Below, one piece after another: positions 25,967-34,760 of a stretch of DNA of 64,000 nucleotides (within the stretch, counting starts at the first letter, position 1; each line of letters begins with the position of its first letter). A model generated the notes under the pieces. It had not been told where the DNA came from, did not search any database, and worked only from the letters and a program-made list of their open reading frames with translations. The stretch is taken from positions 558,001 through 622,000 of the forward strand of contig CAVUIT010000012.1 in NCBI GenBank assembly GCA_963741625.1. The letters run 5' to 3'. Origin of the DNA: CAWBBA01 sp963741625. GTDB taxonomy: Bacteria; Desulfobacterota; Desulfomonilia; Desulfomonilales; Desulfomonilaceae. The position numbers were made by a program, and so were the translations under genes.

Positions 25967-27439
25967 GTGCAGAGTCCGATTATTCCTTCAAATCGCCTTC
26001 CTTGCACAATTTTCTGGGTCGTGGCCGGCCTGTTGCTGGTAGGTCTGCACTTAGCTCTGGCTTGGCTCTCAAGGGGTTTTGATTATGAAACGCCGCTTCT
26101 AGAAAGGCCCATATTGAGCCTGGTGCTCATAGAGCTTGTCGCAGGCGCGGTTTTCATGACCACTATCTGGGGGATCCGATTGTCTCTACCCGGGAACCGC
26201 GCTCTGATGACATGGGTCTTCGCGGTGGGGGCCCTGCTCCGCGCCATTATGATGACTTCCACGCCCATGCTGGAGACGGACTTCTATCGGTACATGTGGG
26301 ATGGCGCGGTCCTGGCCAACGGTATCAGCCCATACCGTTATTCGCCGGAGGAGGCCGCTAAGCCTTCAGACTCCGTTCCGATTGCGCTTCAGAAACTGGC
26401 TCATGAATCCGGCAACGTGATAACCCAAGTTAATCACCCCCAACTGCGGACCATTTATCCTCCCGTGGCTCAGGTATTCTTCGCCGCTGCGTATTTTCTC
26501 GGTCCCTGGAGCATGCTTTCCTTACGAATCGTGCTGGCCGTGTGCGACGCGGCCACGTTCCTGCTTTTGTTGGCGGTGCTTAGAGGTTTGAATCTATCCA
26601 CGCTCTTCGTTGTTATCTATTGGTGGAATCCGCTGGTGGTGAAGGAGATTTTCAACAGTGCGCACATGGATGTGATTGCAGTCCCATTGGTACTGGCCGC
26701 GTTGATATTGACGATGAGGGCGCGGCATCTGAATGCCGCGGGGGTACTAGCCCTGGCCGTGGGGGCCAAGCTGTGGCCTGTAGTCCTGTTGCCCGTTGTT
26801 GTGTCGCGGCTGTGGCGGGTCCCGCGGCACCTCTTCCTTGCCGTGGCTTTATTCAGTTTCCTCTCTCTGTTGCTGCTTCTCCCCGTGTACCTCGGCGGCT
26901 TCGATTGGAATTCCGGATTCATGGCTTACGGGCGGCAGTGGGAGATGAATGATGCCCTCTTTATGGCGTTGACATGGGGGGTCGCATGGTTCGCTAAATT
27001 AGTCCCCGCGACCTCCTCAGTTCTTCCGACCCAAGTTGATGCCGCAGCCCGAATCTTTACCCTTCTCATTCTCGGTGCCTGGATTGCTTGGCTCTCAAGG
27101 AATCACCGGGCGGCGCCGTCTGAATTCTGGGAACGATCTTTGCTGATAGTAGCAGCACTGTTTTTGCTAAGTCCCACGCAGTTCCCATGGTACTATCTGT
27201 GGGTGACGCCGTTTTTGGTTATAAAACCTAGATTTTCACTACTGCTCTTGGGTGCTCTCCTGCCGCTATACTACCTGCGGTTTTATTATGCAGCGCGGGA
27301 CAATGTCGGAGTTTTCGATTACTACATTGTGTGGCTGGAGTACATTCCCGTCTGGTGTATGTTGATTTACGAATGGCTGGTCGCTTCCGGAGCGCGCGCC
27401 GGTAAACCGTTGGGAGAAACGCATGCAAGCCCGATGTGA
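25967..27439 (+). CDS. Integral membrane glycosyltransferase (GT-C/mannosyltransferase-like)
   Basis: 490-residue multi-pass protein with about eleven hydrophobic segments. The first extracytoplasmic loop has the acidic motif TPMLETDFYRYMWDGAVL and NGISPYRYSPEEA, typical of polyprenyl-phosphate-dependent GT-C enzymes of the DUF2029/mannosyltransferase type. A further conserved pattern is YWWNPLVVKEIFNSAHMD. It probably adds a hexose from a lipid-linked donor to an envelope glycan. The exact start is uncertain; membrane helix 1 begins near residue 15. The downstream gene begins 17 bases before its stop. Confidence 0.8.
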   Translation: MQSPIIPSNRLPCTIFWVVAGLLLVGLHLALAWLSRGFDYETPLLERPILSLVLIELVAGAVFMTTIWGIRLSLPGNRALMTWVFAVGALLRAIMMTSTPMLETDFYRYMWDGAVLANGISPYRYSPEEAAKPSDSVPIALQKLAHESGNVITQVNHPQLRTIYPPVAQVFFAAAYFLGPWSMLSLRIVLAVCDAATFLLLLAVLRGLNLSTLFVVIYWWNPLVVKEIFNSAHMDVIAVPLVLAALILTMRARHLNAAGVLALAVGAKLWPVVLLPVVVSRLWRVPRHLFLAVALFSFLSLLLLLPVYLGGFDWNSGFMAYGRQWEMNDALFMALTWGVAWFAKLVPATSSVLPTQVDAAARIFTLLILGAWIAWLSRNHRAAPSEFWERSLLIVAALFLLSPTQFPWYYLWVTPFLVIKPRFSLLLLGALLPLYYLRFYYAARDNVGVFDYYIVWLEYIPVWCMLIYEWLVASGARAGKPLGETHASPM

Positions 27440-27692
27440 ATACTCGGAACTGACTGTTCCTAGCGACCGCTCGTACGTGGCCGTAGCAGTTGCGTATGTA
27501 GATGAGGTTTCAAAGAAACTGGGGTTTGAAGAAGACCAACGAAAGAAGATCGGCTTGGCGGTAGAGCAATCGGTAGCCAAGGTGATGGAGCAGACCTTTG
27601 AACCCGGTGATAGACAGACTTTTGAGATCTCTTGCGAGCGCGTCCCTGTGGGCCTTCAGATCATCATTAAAGAAACGAGGGATGCCTTTTGA
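27423..27692 (+). CDS. Anti-sigma-type HATPase fragment (N-terminal part of split gene)
   Basis: 89 residues resembling the start of RsbW-type histidine-kinase-like ATPases: SYVAVAVAYVDEVSKKLGF and an N-box-like helix KIGLAVEQSVAKVMEQTF, in which the usual Mg-binding Asn seems to be Lys. It stops in IIIKETRDAF, just where the ADP-binding G1 box (normally D.G.PFDP) should begin. That box, MPFDPSRIPLF, is found in the next ORF, which overlaps by 11 bases in another frame. The two ORFs therefore look like one gene split by a one-base change around 27672-27682. As encoded, this piece cannot form a full ATP-binding site by itself. Confidence 0.65.
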   Translation: MQARCEYSELTVPSDRSYVAVAVAYVDEVSKKLGFEEDQRKKIGLAVEQSVAKVMEQTFEPGDRQTFEISCERVPVGLQIIIKETRDAF

Positions 27693-28941
27693 CCCATCAC
27701 GGATCCCGTTGTTTCAGCCTCAGACGGAAGCGCGGCAGGAGCCTCGGGAACTGCCCGGCATCTCCTTACTGAGAGACCTCGTGGATGAGTTCTCGATTCA
27801 TAATCTTGGACCTGACGGACAAGAGATTCGTCTCGTGAAGTACCTCAGGGATAAAAGTGTCGAAGATTACTTCCAGGCTTGTGAATTGGAGCAATTTCAG
27901 CCGCCGTCCAAAACACGGAATCGAATATCAGGACCTGGAGAATTTCATGTCCACCTGATGAAGCCCTCGGAGGCTTTAGAAGTTGCCAGGTCGGCTTACA
28001 AAGCCTATGGCTACACATACTCCAACGAGCACATTTATTATCCGGATCGCATGGTGGAGCTGAACGAGAGCGGACAACTGATATCAGCAACGGCCGTAAC
28101 AGCTGACGGAGAACTTGCGGGGCACTGTGCGATTTTCCGGTCAAACTCCGGGTCTCAAAACGCGGAAATCGGCCAAGCGGTGGTAAAGCCGGAATTTCGC
28201 GGACAAGGATGCTTGCTGCGCCTCACGGAGTTCCTCATAAACGAAGCTAAATCCCGCGGCCTGACCGGCCTGTATGTCCGTGCTGTGACCAGCCACACCT
28301 TTTCGCAACGAGTGACCACGCGGCTTGGCTTCACCGCATCTGCGATACTGCTGGGTTATGCGCCGGCAAATATAACGTTCAGGGGCATCAAGGAAGAGCT
28401 TGCCCAGCGTGAAACCTTCGTAGTTCAGTATAAGTATCTCGAAAAACCTGGTCCCTTAAAGCTTTATGCGCCATCAAGGCATAAGGACTTTATTGCGAAA
28501 CTATACGCCAATCTCGGCGTAACACCGCAATTCGAGGCCCATGAGAAGGCGCCGGCGACCGTTAGCCAATCGGAGTCAATTCTGAAAACCAAGACCGCTG
28601 CCTCAATGCCTCCGGGTTACGCATCAATAGAGGTACTTCGATGCGGCGAAAACATCGGCTCGGAGGTAAAAAACGCTTTAACGGAATTTCGCCTGAAACG
28701 GTACGATGTTATCTCGCTGTATCTGGATCTCGGCGACCCGCTCACTTTTCACCTGGTCGCTGAATTTGAAGCCCTCGGCTTTTTCTTCGGCGGGATAATT
28801 CCCGGTGCATCCGTCGGGGAAGCGCTGGTGTTACAGTACCTCAACAATGTCGCGATAGATTATGACTCAATCAAGCTGCACACGGAAGCAAGTCGCGAAA
28901 TACTGGCCTATGTAAAGCTTCAAGATCCCAATCGGGGGTAG
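27682..28941 (+). CDS. HATPase C-terminal half fused to GNAT acetyltransferase
   Basis: 419 residues from the ATG at 27682. The first 60 complete an RsbW-like ATPase (MPFDPSRIPLF as G1 box; LPGISLLRDLVDEFSIHNLG as G2-like region, then EIRLVKYL). A GNAT domain follows (about 85-230), with the acetyl-CoA loop VVKPEFRGQGCLLRLTEFL and SHTFSQRVTTRLGFTASAIL. The last 120 residues form another alpha/beta region. A domain order of anti-sigma-type ATPase plus acetyltransferase suggests regulated protein or small-molecule acetylation, but targets are unknown. With the upstream ORF it would make a protein of about 506 residues. No ribosome site precedes the ATG, which supports an origin by frameshift. 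Confidence 0.75.
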   Translation: MPFDPSRIPLFQPQTEARQEPRELPGISLLRDLVDEFSIHNLGPDGQEIRLVKYLRDKSVEDYFQACELEQFQPPSKTRNRISGPGEFHVHLMKPSEALEVARSAYKAYGYTYSNEHIYYPDRMVELNESGQLISATAVTADGELAGHCAIFRSNSGSQNAEIGQAVVKPEFRGQGCLLRLTEFLINEAKSRGLTGLYVRAVTSHTFSQRVTTRLGFTASAILLGYAPANITFRGIKEELAQRETFVVQYKYLEKPGPLKLYAPSRHKDFIAKLYANLGVTPQFEAHEKAPATVSQSESILKTKTAASMPPGYASIEVLRCGENIGSEVKNALTEFRLKRYDVISLYLDLGDPLTFHLVAEFEALGFFFGGIIPGASVGEALVLQYLNNVAIDYDSIKLHTEASREILAYVKLQDPNRG

Positions 28942-29013
28942 ATACGAATACGGCTCCTTTAGATACGAATTTGGCGGGAAGTCGAGGACGACCGGGACGC
29001 AGTATCGATTCTC

Positions 29014-29397
29014 TTACTTCTTTGTCTTGAGCAAATCCTCGAGGGAAGCGAATGGCCTGTACGTGGAAACCGGCTCTTCCTCCTCCCTCCACCTGGCCTC
29101 ATCATCCGGTTCCTCCTCCAGATACCGGGCGTGCTCCTTGTCATGACACTCGAGACACAGCAGTTCCCAATTGCTGCCGTCAGGTGGATTGTTGTCGTGG
29201 TTGTGATCCTTATGATGGACGGTAAGCTCGCTAAGTCTTTTGCCTGCGAATTCACGGCCGCATCGGCCACAGATGTGGGGGAAAATCTTCAGGGCTCTGT
29301 CTCGATAAGTCGTCAGCCGATGCCCTCGATTTCGTCGAGCCTCGGCAATGATCTGATCGAGTTTGCCGACTTCTGTTTTCGGTCTCTTCAGCCTCAT
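29014..29397 (-). CDS. yajD: YajD-type HNH nuclease
   Basis: 127-residue HNH protein. The zinc-binding Cys pairs CGRCG and CLECH flank the HNH core LTVHHKDHNHDNNPPDGSNW, with His residues in the expected positions. Length and the LTTYRDRALKIFPHICGRCG start match the YajD family. Members are small HNH endonucleases of unclear role. The acidic C-terminal extension (EEEPDDEARWREEEE) is not typical of the E. coli protein. It lies alone between convergent or divergent genes with no phage context. Confidence 0.88.
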   Translation of the reverse strand: MRLKRPKTEVGKLDQIIAEARRNRGHRLTTYRDRALKIFPHICGRCGREFAGKRLSELTVHHKDHNHDNNPPDGSNWELLCLECHDKEHARYLEEEPDDEARWREEEEPVSTYRPFASLEDLLKTKK

Positions 29398-29509
29398 GCG
29401 TGCACCCTGTAATCCAACGGTTTAGAAGATCACGGACATCTCTACTGACTCTTTCTCCGCTCCTGCGTTTGGCGAAATCGCCCTCGTCAGTCCGGCAGGG
29501 GCTATCGTA

Positions 29510-31150
29510 TCACGCCTTTCCGACGTTTGGTGGAGCGGGCGGAGGGTCTCCTTCGATGACCAGGATGGCCATGCCCGTCTCCAAGTGCCACTCGATGTGG
29601 CAATGGAAGAACCATACACCAGGATTGCCGGCCTCCCATTGGACGACACCCCAACCATTGCGGGGGATAGTAAGATTGTCCTTTTGGATGGGATCTTTCT
29701 CGTTAAGGGCCTGTCCATTGTATTTCCCTGCGCCTTCGGCACTCAGCCCCAAGACATGGAAGTAGTGCCCGTGCAGATGAAACGGGTGGCTCATTTTTGA
29801 TTCGTTGTTGATAACAACACGGACGACATCCCCTTCCTTGAGTTTCATCTGCGTGACAGGAGGCTCCGGCGGATTAGGATCTTCCGTCAACGGCTTCCGA
29901 GGCAGCTCGAAGACCTGTCCATTTACCATCCACCTATACGGCATCATAGAGCCCGTGAGCACAAGGAGTTTGTCGGTCGTGGGAGCCTTCGGCTTCTGGG
30001 GCGTGTACGGCTTAAGGTCTCCCAACTTAAGCAAAGTGCCCCATGCCGCGTTCGATTTAGGCAGCTCCACTGAAGCGCCGCTGTATCTCAGTACCGCGAG
30101 GGCATGGTCTTCCTTGTCCTCTTCCAGAGTCTTGGCTCGAATCCAATAATTTGCAGCCGGCTGGTCCGCCTTCACGATAACGTCGAACCGCTCCCCAACG
30201 TCGATGATCAGGCTATCAACCTCCAGGGGTTTGGTTAGAGCCCCGTCGGTAGCAATCACTGAGAGTTTGTGCTCATCAATGGCGAACCTGAATGCGTAGG
30301 TTGACGAGGCGTTAATAATGCGAAACCGAATTCGATCCTTCGGGTTGACTTCGTAGATTTCCAAGGGAGCTTGGGAACTTGGATCAAATCTTCCCTTCCC
30401 GTTGATCAGAGCCGATTCGAAGGGAACATCCCCAACATCGGGCATATCTGCAGATTGCATGTACATGGACACCTTGGGGTCCTTCTGGCCGGAGCCCATG
30501 TCCATAGTCATAGATGCACCCGTTTTCATGGCCGCACCGCCTTTCATGGGCATGTACGCACCTTTCTTCAGGTTTGCCAGAATCTGTTCGGCGGGGATAT
30601 GGAACCAGTCATTGATCATGATGATGCGATCGTAATTGTAATCGTTTTTGTACGGGTTCTCGTTTTCTTCGATGATGAGGGGGCCGAACAACCCATCAGA
30701 GTACTGAACTCCGGTGTGAGAATGATACCAGTGAGTACCCGCCGGATAAGCCCTAAACGTGTATGTAAAGCAGTCCCCAGGCTTGATGGCGGACTGGGAG
30801 ATCCTCTCTACACCATCCATAAACCAGGTTCCGTTCTGGTGGATGCCATGCCAATGTATCGTGGTTGGTTGCGGCAGGTTGTTACACAAGGTAACCGAGA
30901 TTTCCTCGCCTTCTTTGGCACGGATGGTGGGACCGGGGAACATGCCGTTTATCGCCCATATACCCCCCACTTTTGGCTTGCCATCAGGCCATGCTCCAGG
31001 CGTCAGAATGCCCGTTTTGAATTCAAATTGTCTTCGCCCTCCCTGTGCTGCCATTGCAACGGGAAAGGTTCGGGCGCCCAAGGCCGCGGCGCCGGTGAGA
31101 CCGGCCGCCACGATAAAGAACTTCCTCCTTGTCAAAGTAATTGTTCCCAT
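29510..31150 (-). CDS. Secreted multicopper oxidase (Tat signal)
   Basis: 546 residues from the ATG at 31150, chosen because GGAGGAGAG precedes it. An N-terminal Tat signal (LTRRKFFIVAAGLTGAAALG) directs folded export. All four copper motifs are present: HWHGIHQNG, HWYHSHTG, HPFHLHGHYFH and HCHIEWHLETGM, the last two giving type 1 and trinuclear centre ligands. A Met-rich insert (KGGAAMKTGASMTMDMG, near residues 200-220) resembles copper-binding loops of CueO-like oxidases. It probably oxidises Cu(I) or phenolic substrates in the periplasm and needs oxygen, which is of note in an apparent anaerobe. It lies 20 bp after murI. Confidence 0.92.
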   Translation of the reverse strand: MGTITLTRRKFFIVAAGLTGAAALGARTFPVAMAAQGGRRQFEFKTGILTPGAWPDGKPKVGGIWAINGMFPGPTIRAKEGEEISVTLCNNLPQPTTIHWHGIHQNGTWFMDGVERISQSAIKPGDCFTYTFRAYPAGTHWYHSHTGVQYSDGLFGPLIIEENENPYKNDYNYDRIIMINDWFHIPAEQILANLKKGAYMPMKGGAAMKTGASMTMDMGSGQKDPKVSMYMQSADMPDVGDVPFESALINGKGRFDPSSQAPLEIYEVNPKDRIRFRIINASSTYAFRFAIDEHKLSVIATDGALTKPLEVDSLIIDVGERFDVIVKADQPAANYWIRAKTLEEDKEDHALAVLRYSGASVELPKSNAAWGTLLKLGDLKPYTPQKPKAPTTDKLLVLTGSMMPYRWMVNGQVFELPRKPLTEDPNPPEPPVTQMKLKEGDVVRVVINNESKMSHPFHLHGHYFHVLGLSAEGAGKYNGQALNEKDPIQKDNLTIPRNGWGVVQWEAGNPGVWFFHCHIEWHLETGMAILVIEGDPPPAPPNVGKA

Positions 31151-31170
31151 CTGGACTCTCCTCCTGTGTA

Positions 31171-32064
31171 TCATGAGTCCAGTCTCTCGAGTGCCTCTAG
31201 ATCACTTTTGTGTAGTTCTAAGCGGCCTCCCTGCCAACCAACTGCCAGTACGGCAGGGATGCCTCCCAAAGACGGGCAAAGTAACCGCTTAATCATCTCA
31301 GCGAATAGAGCCGCGTGTCCGCTAGTATAGAATAAGTGATGATCTTCAAAGTTGGCACACGGCCTGGATTCAGGTTCAAATGCGATTTTTGATTCCCGCT
31401 GCGTCAGTATATTTGCTACCTGACGAGCAATAGAAGGGGCAGGATCGATCACTCTCGTCCCGGAGCCCATAAACTTCTCAATGATCGGTCGAAGGAAAGG
31501 ATAGTGAGTGCAGCCGAGCACCAATTGATCTACCTCAGCCTCGATCATTGGTGATAGATATCTCTCCAGCAAGGCCGTCGTCTCAGGGGTGTCCAATGCG
31601 CCGGACTCCACCGCGTCCACCAGTCCCGGACACGCTTGGGAGAGCACCGACACACCATTAGTGTATCGCTTCACCAAGTTGGCAAAGAGTTCACCTTGAA
31701 ACGTGACCGGCGTGGCAATCACGCCCACTACACCAGTGCGAGTGTTCTCAATCGCGGGTTTGAGGGCCGGTTCCATCCCCACGAAAGGTACGTCGGGGAA
31801 GAGGTCCCGCAGATAATACAATGCAGCAGCAGAAGTGGTATTACTGGCAATGACTATGACCTTGGCGCCTCTCGCCAACAGAAAACGCGTGATCCCTTCT
31901 GCAAAGCGACAAACCTCGTTCAAGGAGCGGGAACCGTACGGCACATGGGCTTGATCGGCCACATAGAGAGTAGCTTCGTGGGGGAGTTCACGGACAACCT
32001 CACGCCACACACTCAGGCCTCCCACGCCGGAATCGAAAATGCCGATGAATCCACGACCTCTCAT
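31171..32064 (-). CDS. murI: Glutamate racemase homologue with Cys-to-Ser at the first catalytic position
   Basis: 297 residues, close to MurI length. N-terminal IGIFDSGVGGLSVWREV, a central PYGSRS segment and the second catalytic loop LGCTHYPFLRP are all family-like. The first catalytic Cys, which lies in ACNT in active racemases, is replaced by Ser here (VIASNTTSAAALYYL). The two-base mechanism uses both Cys, so normal L-to-D-Glu racemisation should be impaired or altered. The gene may encode a diverged amino acid racemase or a non-catalytic relative. Its stop is 20 bp before the multicopper oxidase start. Confidence 0.85.
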   Translation of the reverse strand: MRGRGFIGIFDSGVGGLSVWREVVRELPHEATLYVADQAHVPYGSRSLNEVCRFAEGITRFLLARGAKVIVIASNTTSAAALYYLRDLFPDVPFVGMEPALKPAIENTRTGVVGVIATPVTFQGELFANLVKRYTNGVSVLSQACPGLVDAVESGALDTPETTALLERYLSPMIEAEVDQLVLGCTHYPFLRPIIEKFMGSGTRVIDPAPSIARQVANILTQRESKIAFEPESRPCANFEDHHLFYTSGHAALFAEMIKRLLCPSLGGIPAVLAVGWQGGRLELHKSDLEALERLDS

Positions 32065-32336
32065 TCAAAACTCCAATCCGGAACTGGAGACAAACCGTCA
32101 ATCACCCAATACTAGCCGACAGTCGTCAATATCAAGCCGGACGACACTGGTCCCCAATATAATATGGCCTCCATTCCTTATCAAGCCGCCAAATCGGGGC
32201 TCACGATCCCGCGGTACTCGTGCTTCTGTTTTCCAGTCATTTTCTTACTATTACCTCGTAGGCCCCCAGGTATTAAATTTGTTGTATTGAGGCCAAAGTT
32301 TGCGGTCTCAAAACACGCAGAAAGGAGACTGGAGCA

Positions 32337-32894
32337 ATGCAGACACCTGAAGCCGCTAGATTATCAGAACTAATCCGTCAGAAGGCTGAAGATTTCAAGG
32401 AGCTGTGCGAAGGACTCGATGAGGCAACAGCTTCTCGCGCCCCTTCGGGACGATGGTCACCCAAAGAGATCGTGTCGCACCTGTGCGGTCCGGAGGGGGT
32501 CGGACTTATGCCGACTTTTTCCGAATTTGTAGAAAAGGATATTCCGCAGTTTGACATCGAGGCCGAGAATCCCTTTTTCTCCGAGAACCGTGCTCGCATG
32601 ACCTTTGCTGAGCTTCTCGAAGAGTTCGAGAGGGAATACGGTCACATTGCCGAATTCGTGGAAGGTTTGTCCGAGGAACAGCTCAACCGGAAGGCCCACA
32701 TTCCGCTTCTGAAGGAAACCCCATTTGGTGAGTATCCGACCCTAGGAGCGTGGACACAAGTAATCGGTGAGCATCATCTTGGCTCGCACATCGATCACAT
32801 GCGGGAGATCTTGGAGTCACTGGGTGTTACGTCAGGAATTCCGAGAAGACCGGTGAGCCAAGAGTCTCATACCATTTCGCCCTCAGGCTTGTGA
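32337..32894 (+). CDS. DinB-family protein
   Basis: 185-residue four-helix-bundle protein of the DinB/YfiT type. The pattern SPKEIVSHLCGPEGVG in helix 2, LLEEFEREYGHIAEFVEGLS in helix 3 and VIGEHHLGSHIDHMREILES in helix 4 provides the His residues that bind metal in this family. Members act as thiol transferases or DNA-damage-induced enzymes; the substrate is not predictable. AAAGGAGACTGGAGCA gives a strong ribosome site. Its 3' end overlaps the convergent selenoprotein gene by 12 bases. Confidence 0.85.
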   Translation: MQTPEAARLSELIRQKAEDFKELCEGLDEATASRAPSGRWSPKEIVSHLCGPEGVGLMPTFSEFVEKDIPQFDIEAENPFFSENRARMTFAELLEEFEREYGHIAEFVEGLSEEQLNRKAHIPLLKETPFGEYPTLGAWTQVIGEHHLGSHIDHMREILESLGVTSGIPRRPVSQESHTISPSGL

Positions 32895-33356
32895 CCTGGG
32901 AGTGCTTGGGCTGCCAAGTTTTTCCTCGATCAGTGACATTGCGATACGGGTGCTCTCTTCCGTATACTGCCTGCATTGATCTATGAGGTTATTGGATTTG
33001 AAGTAGTTTTGTCCTTCATCTGTGCCCAGATCGCAGCCTGTAAGGTCTCGGCAATTAGTTGAGCCGAAGCGAGCTTCAAAGGTCTCCAACAGTTTTCTGA
33101 CCTTGTCGTACACGGGGAGGACAGACTCGCTCGGAGATTTTCTACCAGTAAACAGACTGATGGCCATGACACCGCCGCTCACAGCTCCGCATATTCCACA
33201 TGTTCTCGACAGGCCGCCGCAGAATCCTGTGGCAATATTCGGTATGAAATCCGTCTCGATTCCTTTACTTTCCGCTACAGCTAGCAGAACGCTTTCGGCT
33301 CAGTAATAACCTGACTGAATAAGCTCTCCAGCTCGAAGTGATGTCTTATCTATCAT
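32883..33356 (-). CDS. C-GCAxxG-C-C family selenoprotein with in-frame UGA (Sec19)
   Basis: A 157-residue redox protein if the TGA at 33302-33300 is read as selenocysteine. The ATG at 33356 has GAGGAAAG six bases upstream. The sequence before the TGA (KTSLRAGELIQSGYY) and after it (AESVLLAVAESKGIETDFIP) both match the family, whose members have Cys in GYNCAESV at the TGA position. Other family Cys follow: FCGGLSRTCGICGAVSGG, NCRDLTGC and QCRQY. Members of this family are known as selenoproteins in some anaerobes. A SECIS-like hairpin lies at the right distance. Without recoding, only an 18-residue peptide or a start near 33182 lacking the first half would be made. Confidence 0.82.
33273..33291 (-). 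promoter_or_regulatory. SECIS-like hairpin downstream of UGA
   Basis: Counting from the base after the UGA, positions 9-27 fold as a short stem (CG / CG, then CUGC / GUAG) with a bulged UU and a 5-base loop UAGCU whose G is at +19. Bacterial SECIS elements such as that of E. coli fdhF have a bulged U, a small loop and a loop G at about the same distance. The stem is short and was folded by eye. Confidence 0.5.
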
Positions 33357-33483
33357 GATCTTTCCTCGCTTAAATCGTAGGACAAGCCAATGAGGGGCTC
33401 GTCCAGCCTTGAGAAGCATCTAATCTTGCCTAAGCATACGGCCAATAACAAAGACACTATCATTGCTGTGCCTGTGTTTGCAA

Positions 33484-33690
33484 CTACTTGCCGAGACGTT
33501 GGCGCCTCACAGTGACGCTCTCCCCCGCGACGCCCCAATTATCTGTATCGACTTCATCGATTATGACAGAGGTCATCTGCGGGTCTTTTCCGAGCACGTC
33601 GGCCAAAAGTTGTGTGACGCCTCGGATCAGTTCAGCTTTCTGCGCTGGAGTCGTCTCCTCTTTCGTGATTCTGATGTTGACGAATGGCAT
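33484..33690 (-). CDS. 4-oxalocrotonate tautomerase-family protein
   Basis: 68 residues from the ATG at 33690, giving the essential Pro directly after Met (MPFVNIRITKE), with AAGGAGGAAACA upstream. The body TPAQKAELIRGVTQLLADVL and MTSVIIDEVDTDNWGVAGES is typical of the 4-OT tautomerase superfamily, with Arg residues near the C-terminus. It uses Pro2 as general base in enol-keto tautomerisation. The substrate is unknown; no aromatic meta-cleavage genes are nearby. A longer frame to 33729 is rejected because it would bury the catalytic Pro. Confidence 0.88.
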   Translation of the reverse strand: MPFVNIRITKEETTPAQKAELIRGVTQLLADVLGKDPQMTSVIIDEVDTDNWGVAGESVTVRRQRLGK

Positions 33691-33948
33691 TGTTTCCTCC
33701 TTTATGCCGCAGGCAGTGCCCAGATTCATGCAGCTTGGGTTAGTGGGGTTGCTGGGGGGTCGATTATTGGATCTAGAATCATTTACTATATGAGACGGTT
33801 GGCTGTAAACCTACTCATCTTTTCGTTGTCCAACTGCCTAATCCAGGATAAATTGAACGGATCAGGTTTCTGAATGTTAGAGGCTACTGCAATACTGAGA
33901 GAGGGTCTGTCACGATTACCTCCGGTCACAAAGCAAAAGGAGAGTCAT

Positions 33949-34632
33949 GTGTGCGGACGATTTGTATTGATGACGGTCGGACGCGATATCGCGGAACACT
34001 TCCAACTCTCTGAAGAGCCTGAGTTGGAACCGCGTTACAATATCGCGCCCACTCAGATCGTCGCGGTGGTGCGGTTGAACGCTGAGACTGCCCGCCGGGA
34101 ATTAAGATGGGTGAAGTGGGGATTAATCCCGTTTTGGTCAAAAGACACCGCCATAGGTTCCAGGTTGATCAACGCCAGAGCGGAGACGGCGGCAGACAAA
34201 CCGGCTTTCAGGGCCGCTTTCAAATACAGACGCTGCCTTGTCCCAGCAAACGGATTTTATGAATGGAAGCGCCTGGAGAAGAAAGGACAACCTTACTTTT
34301 TCGGGTCGTCCGACAAAAGGCTCTTTGCCTTTGCGGGCCTCTGGGAACGCTGGGAAGGGCCCGACGGTGAGGTCATTGAGTCATGCACGGTTCTCACCAC
34401 TGATTCCAACGAGCTTTTGCAGCCGATTCATGACCGGATGCCCGTAATCCTGAAGGCCGCGGATTATGACCTCTGGCTCGACCCTAGCGTCAAGAAACCG
34501 GAACTCTTGAAACACTTGCTGAAACCCTACCCATCCGAAGAAATGACAGGCCACCCGGTGACCTCAGAGGTGAACAAGGCCGCGTATGAAAGCCCTGATT
34601 GTATCAAACCGGTAGATGTGGACGAAGATTGA
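33949..34632 (+). CDS. yedK: SOS response-associated peptidase (SRAP/YedK, HMCES-like)
   Basis: 227 residues. The GTG at 33949 is chosen because Cys must be residue 2 (MCGRF), and AAAAGGAGAG lies just upstream. Cys2 forms a thiazolidine cross-link with abasic sites in single-stranded DNA. Other conserved residues are visible: NARAET, the Glu in CLVPANGFYEWKR and the His in PIHDRMPVIL. The family protects abasic sites during replication. A single-gene unit; no LexA-like box is evident in the 70 bases upstream. The frame is open further up to 33874, but that start would place the essential Cys internally. Confidence 0.93.
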   Translation: MCGRFVLMTVGRDIAEHFQLSEEPELEPRYNIAPTQIVAVVRLNAETARRELRWVKWGLIPFWSKDTAIGSRLINARAETAADKPAFRAAFKYRRCLVPANGFYEWKRLEKKGQPYFFGSSDKRLFAFAGLWERWEGPDGEVIESCTVLTTDSNELLQPIHDRMPVILKAADYDLWLDPSVKKPELLKHLLKPYPSEEMTGHPVTSEVNKAAYESPDCIKPVDVDED

Positions 34633-34760
34633 TACCGTGGCTTGAAATATATTGGGCCTTGGAGGTCCAACACTGTTGACTTAAACAGAATTCGATCAGT
34701 CACGTAACAGGCGTGATCGTCACCCCGGCGAAGGCCCATAGGCGCTAACTTAGTGATTAG

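Noticed and set aside
33182..33184. Independent start of a 99-residue gene after the UGA
   Set aside because: It would cut off the family's conserved N-terminal half, and a good ribosome site with matching sequence exists at 33356.
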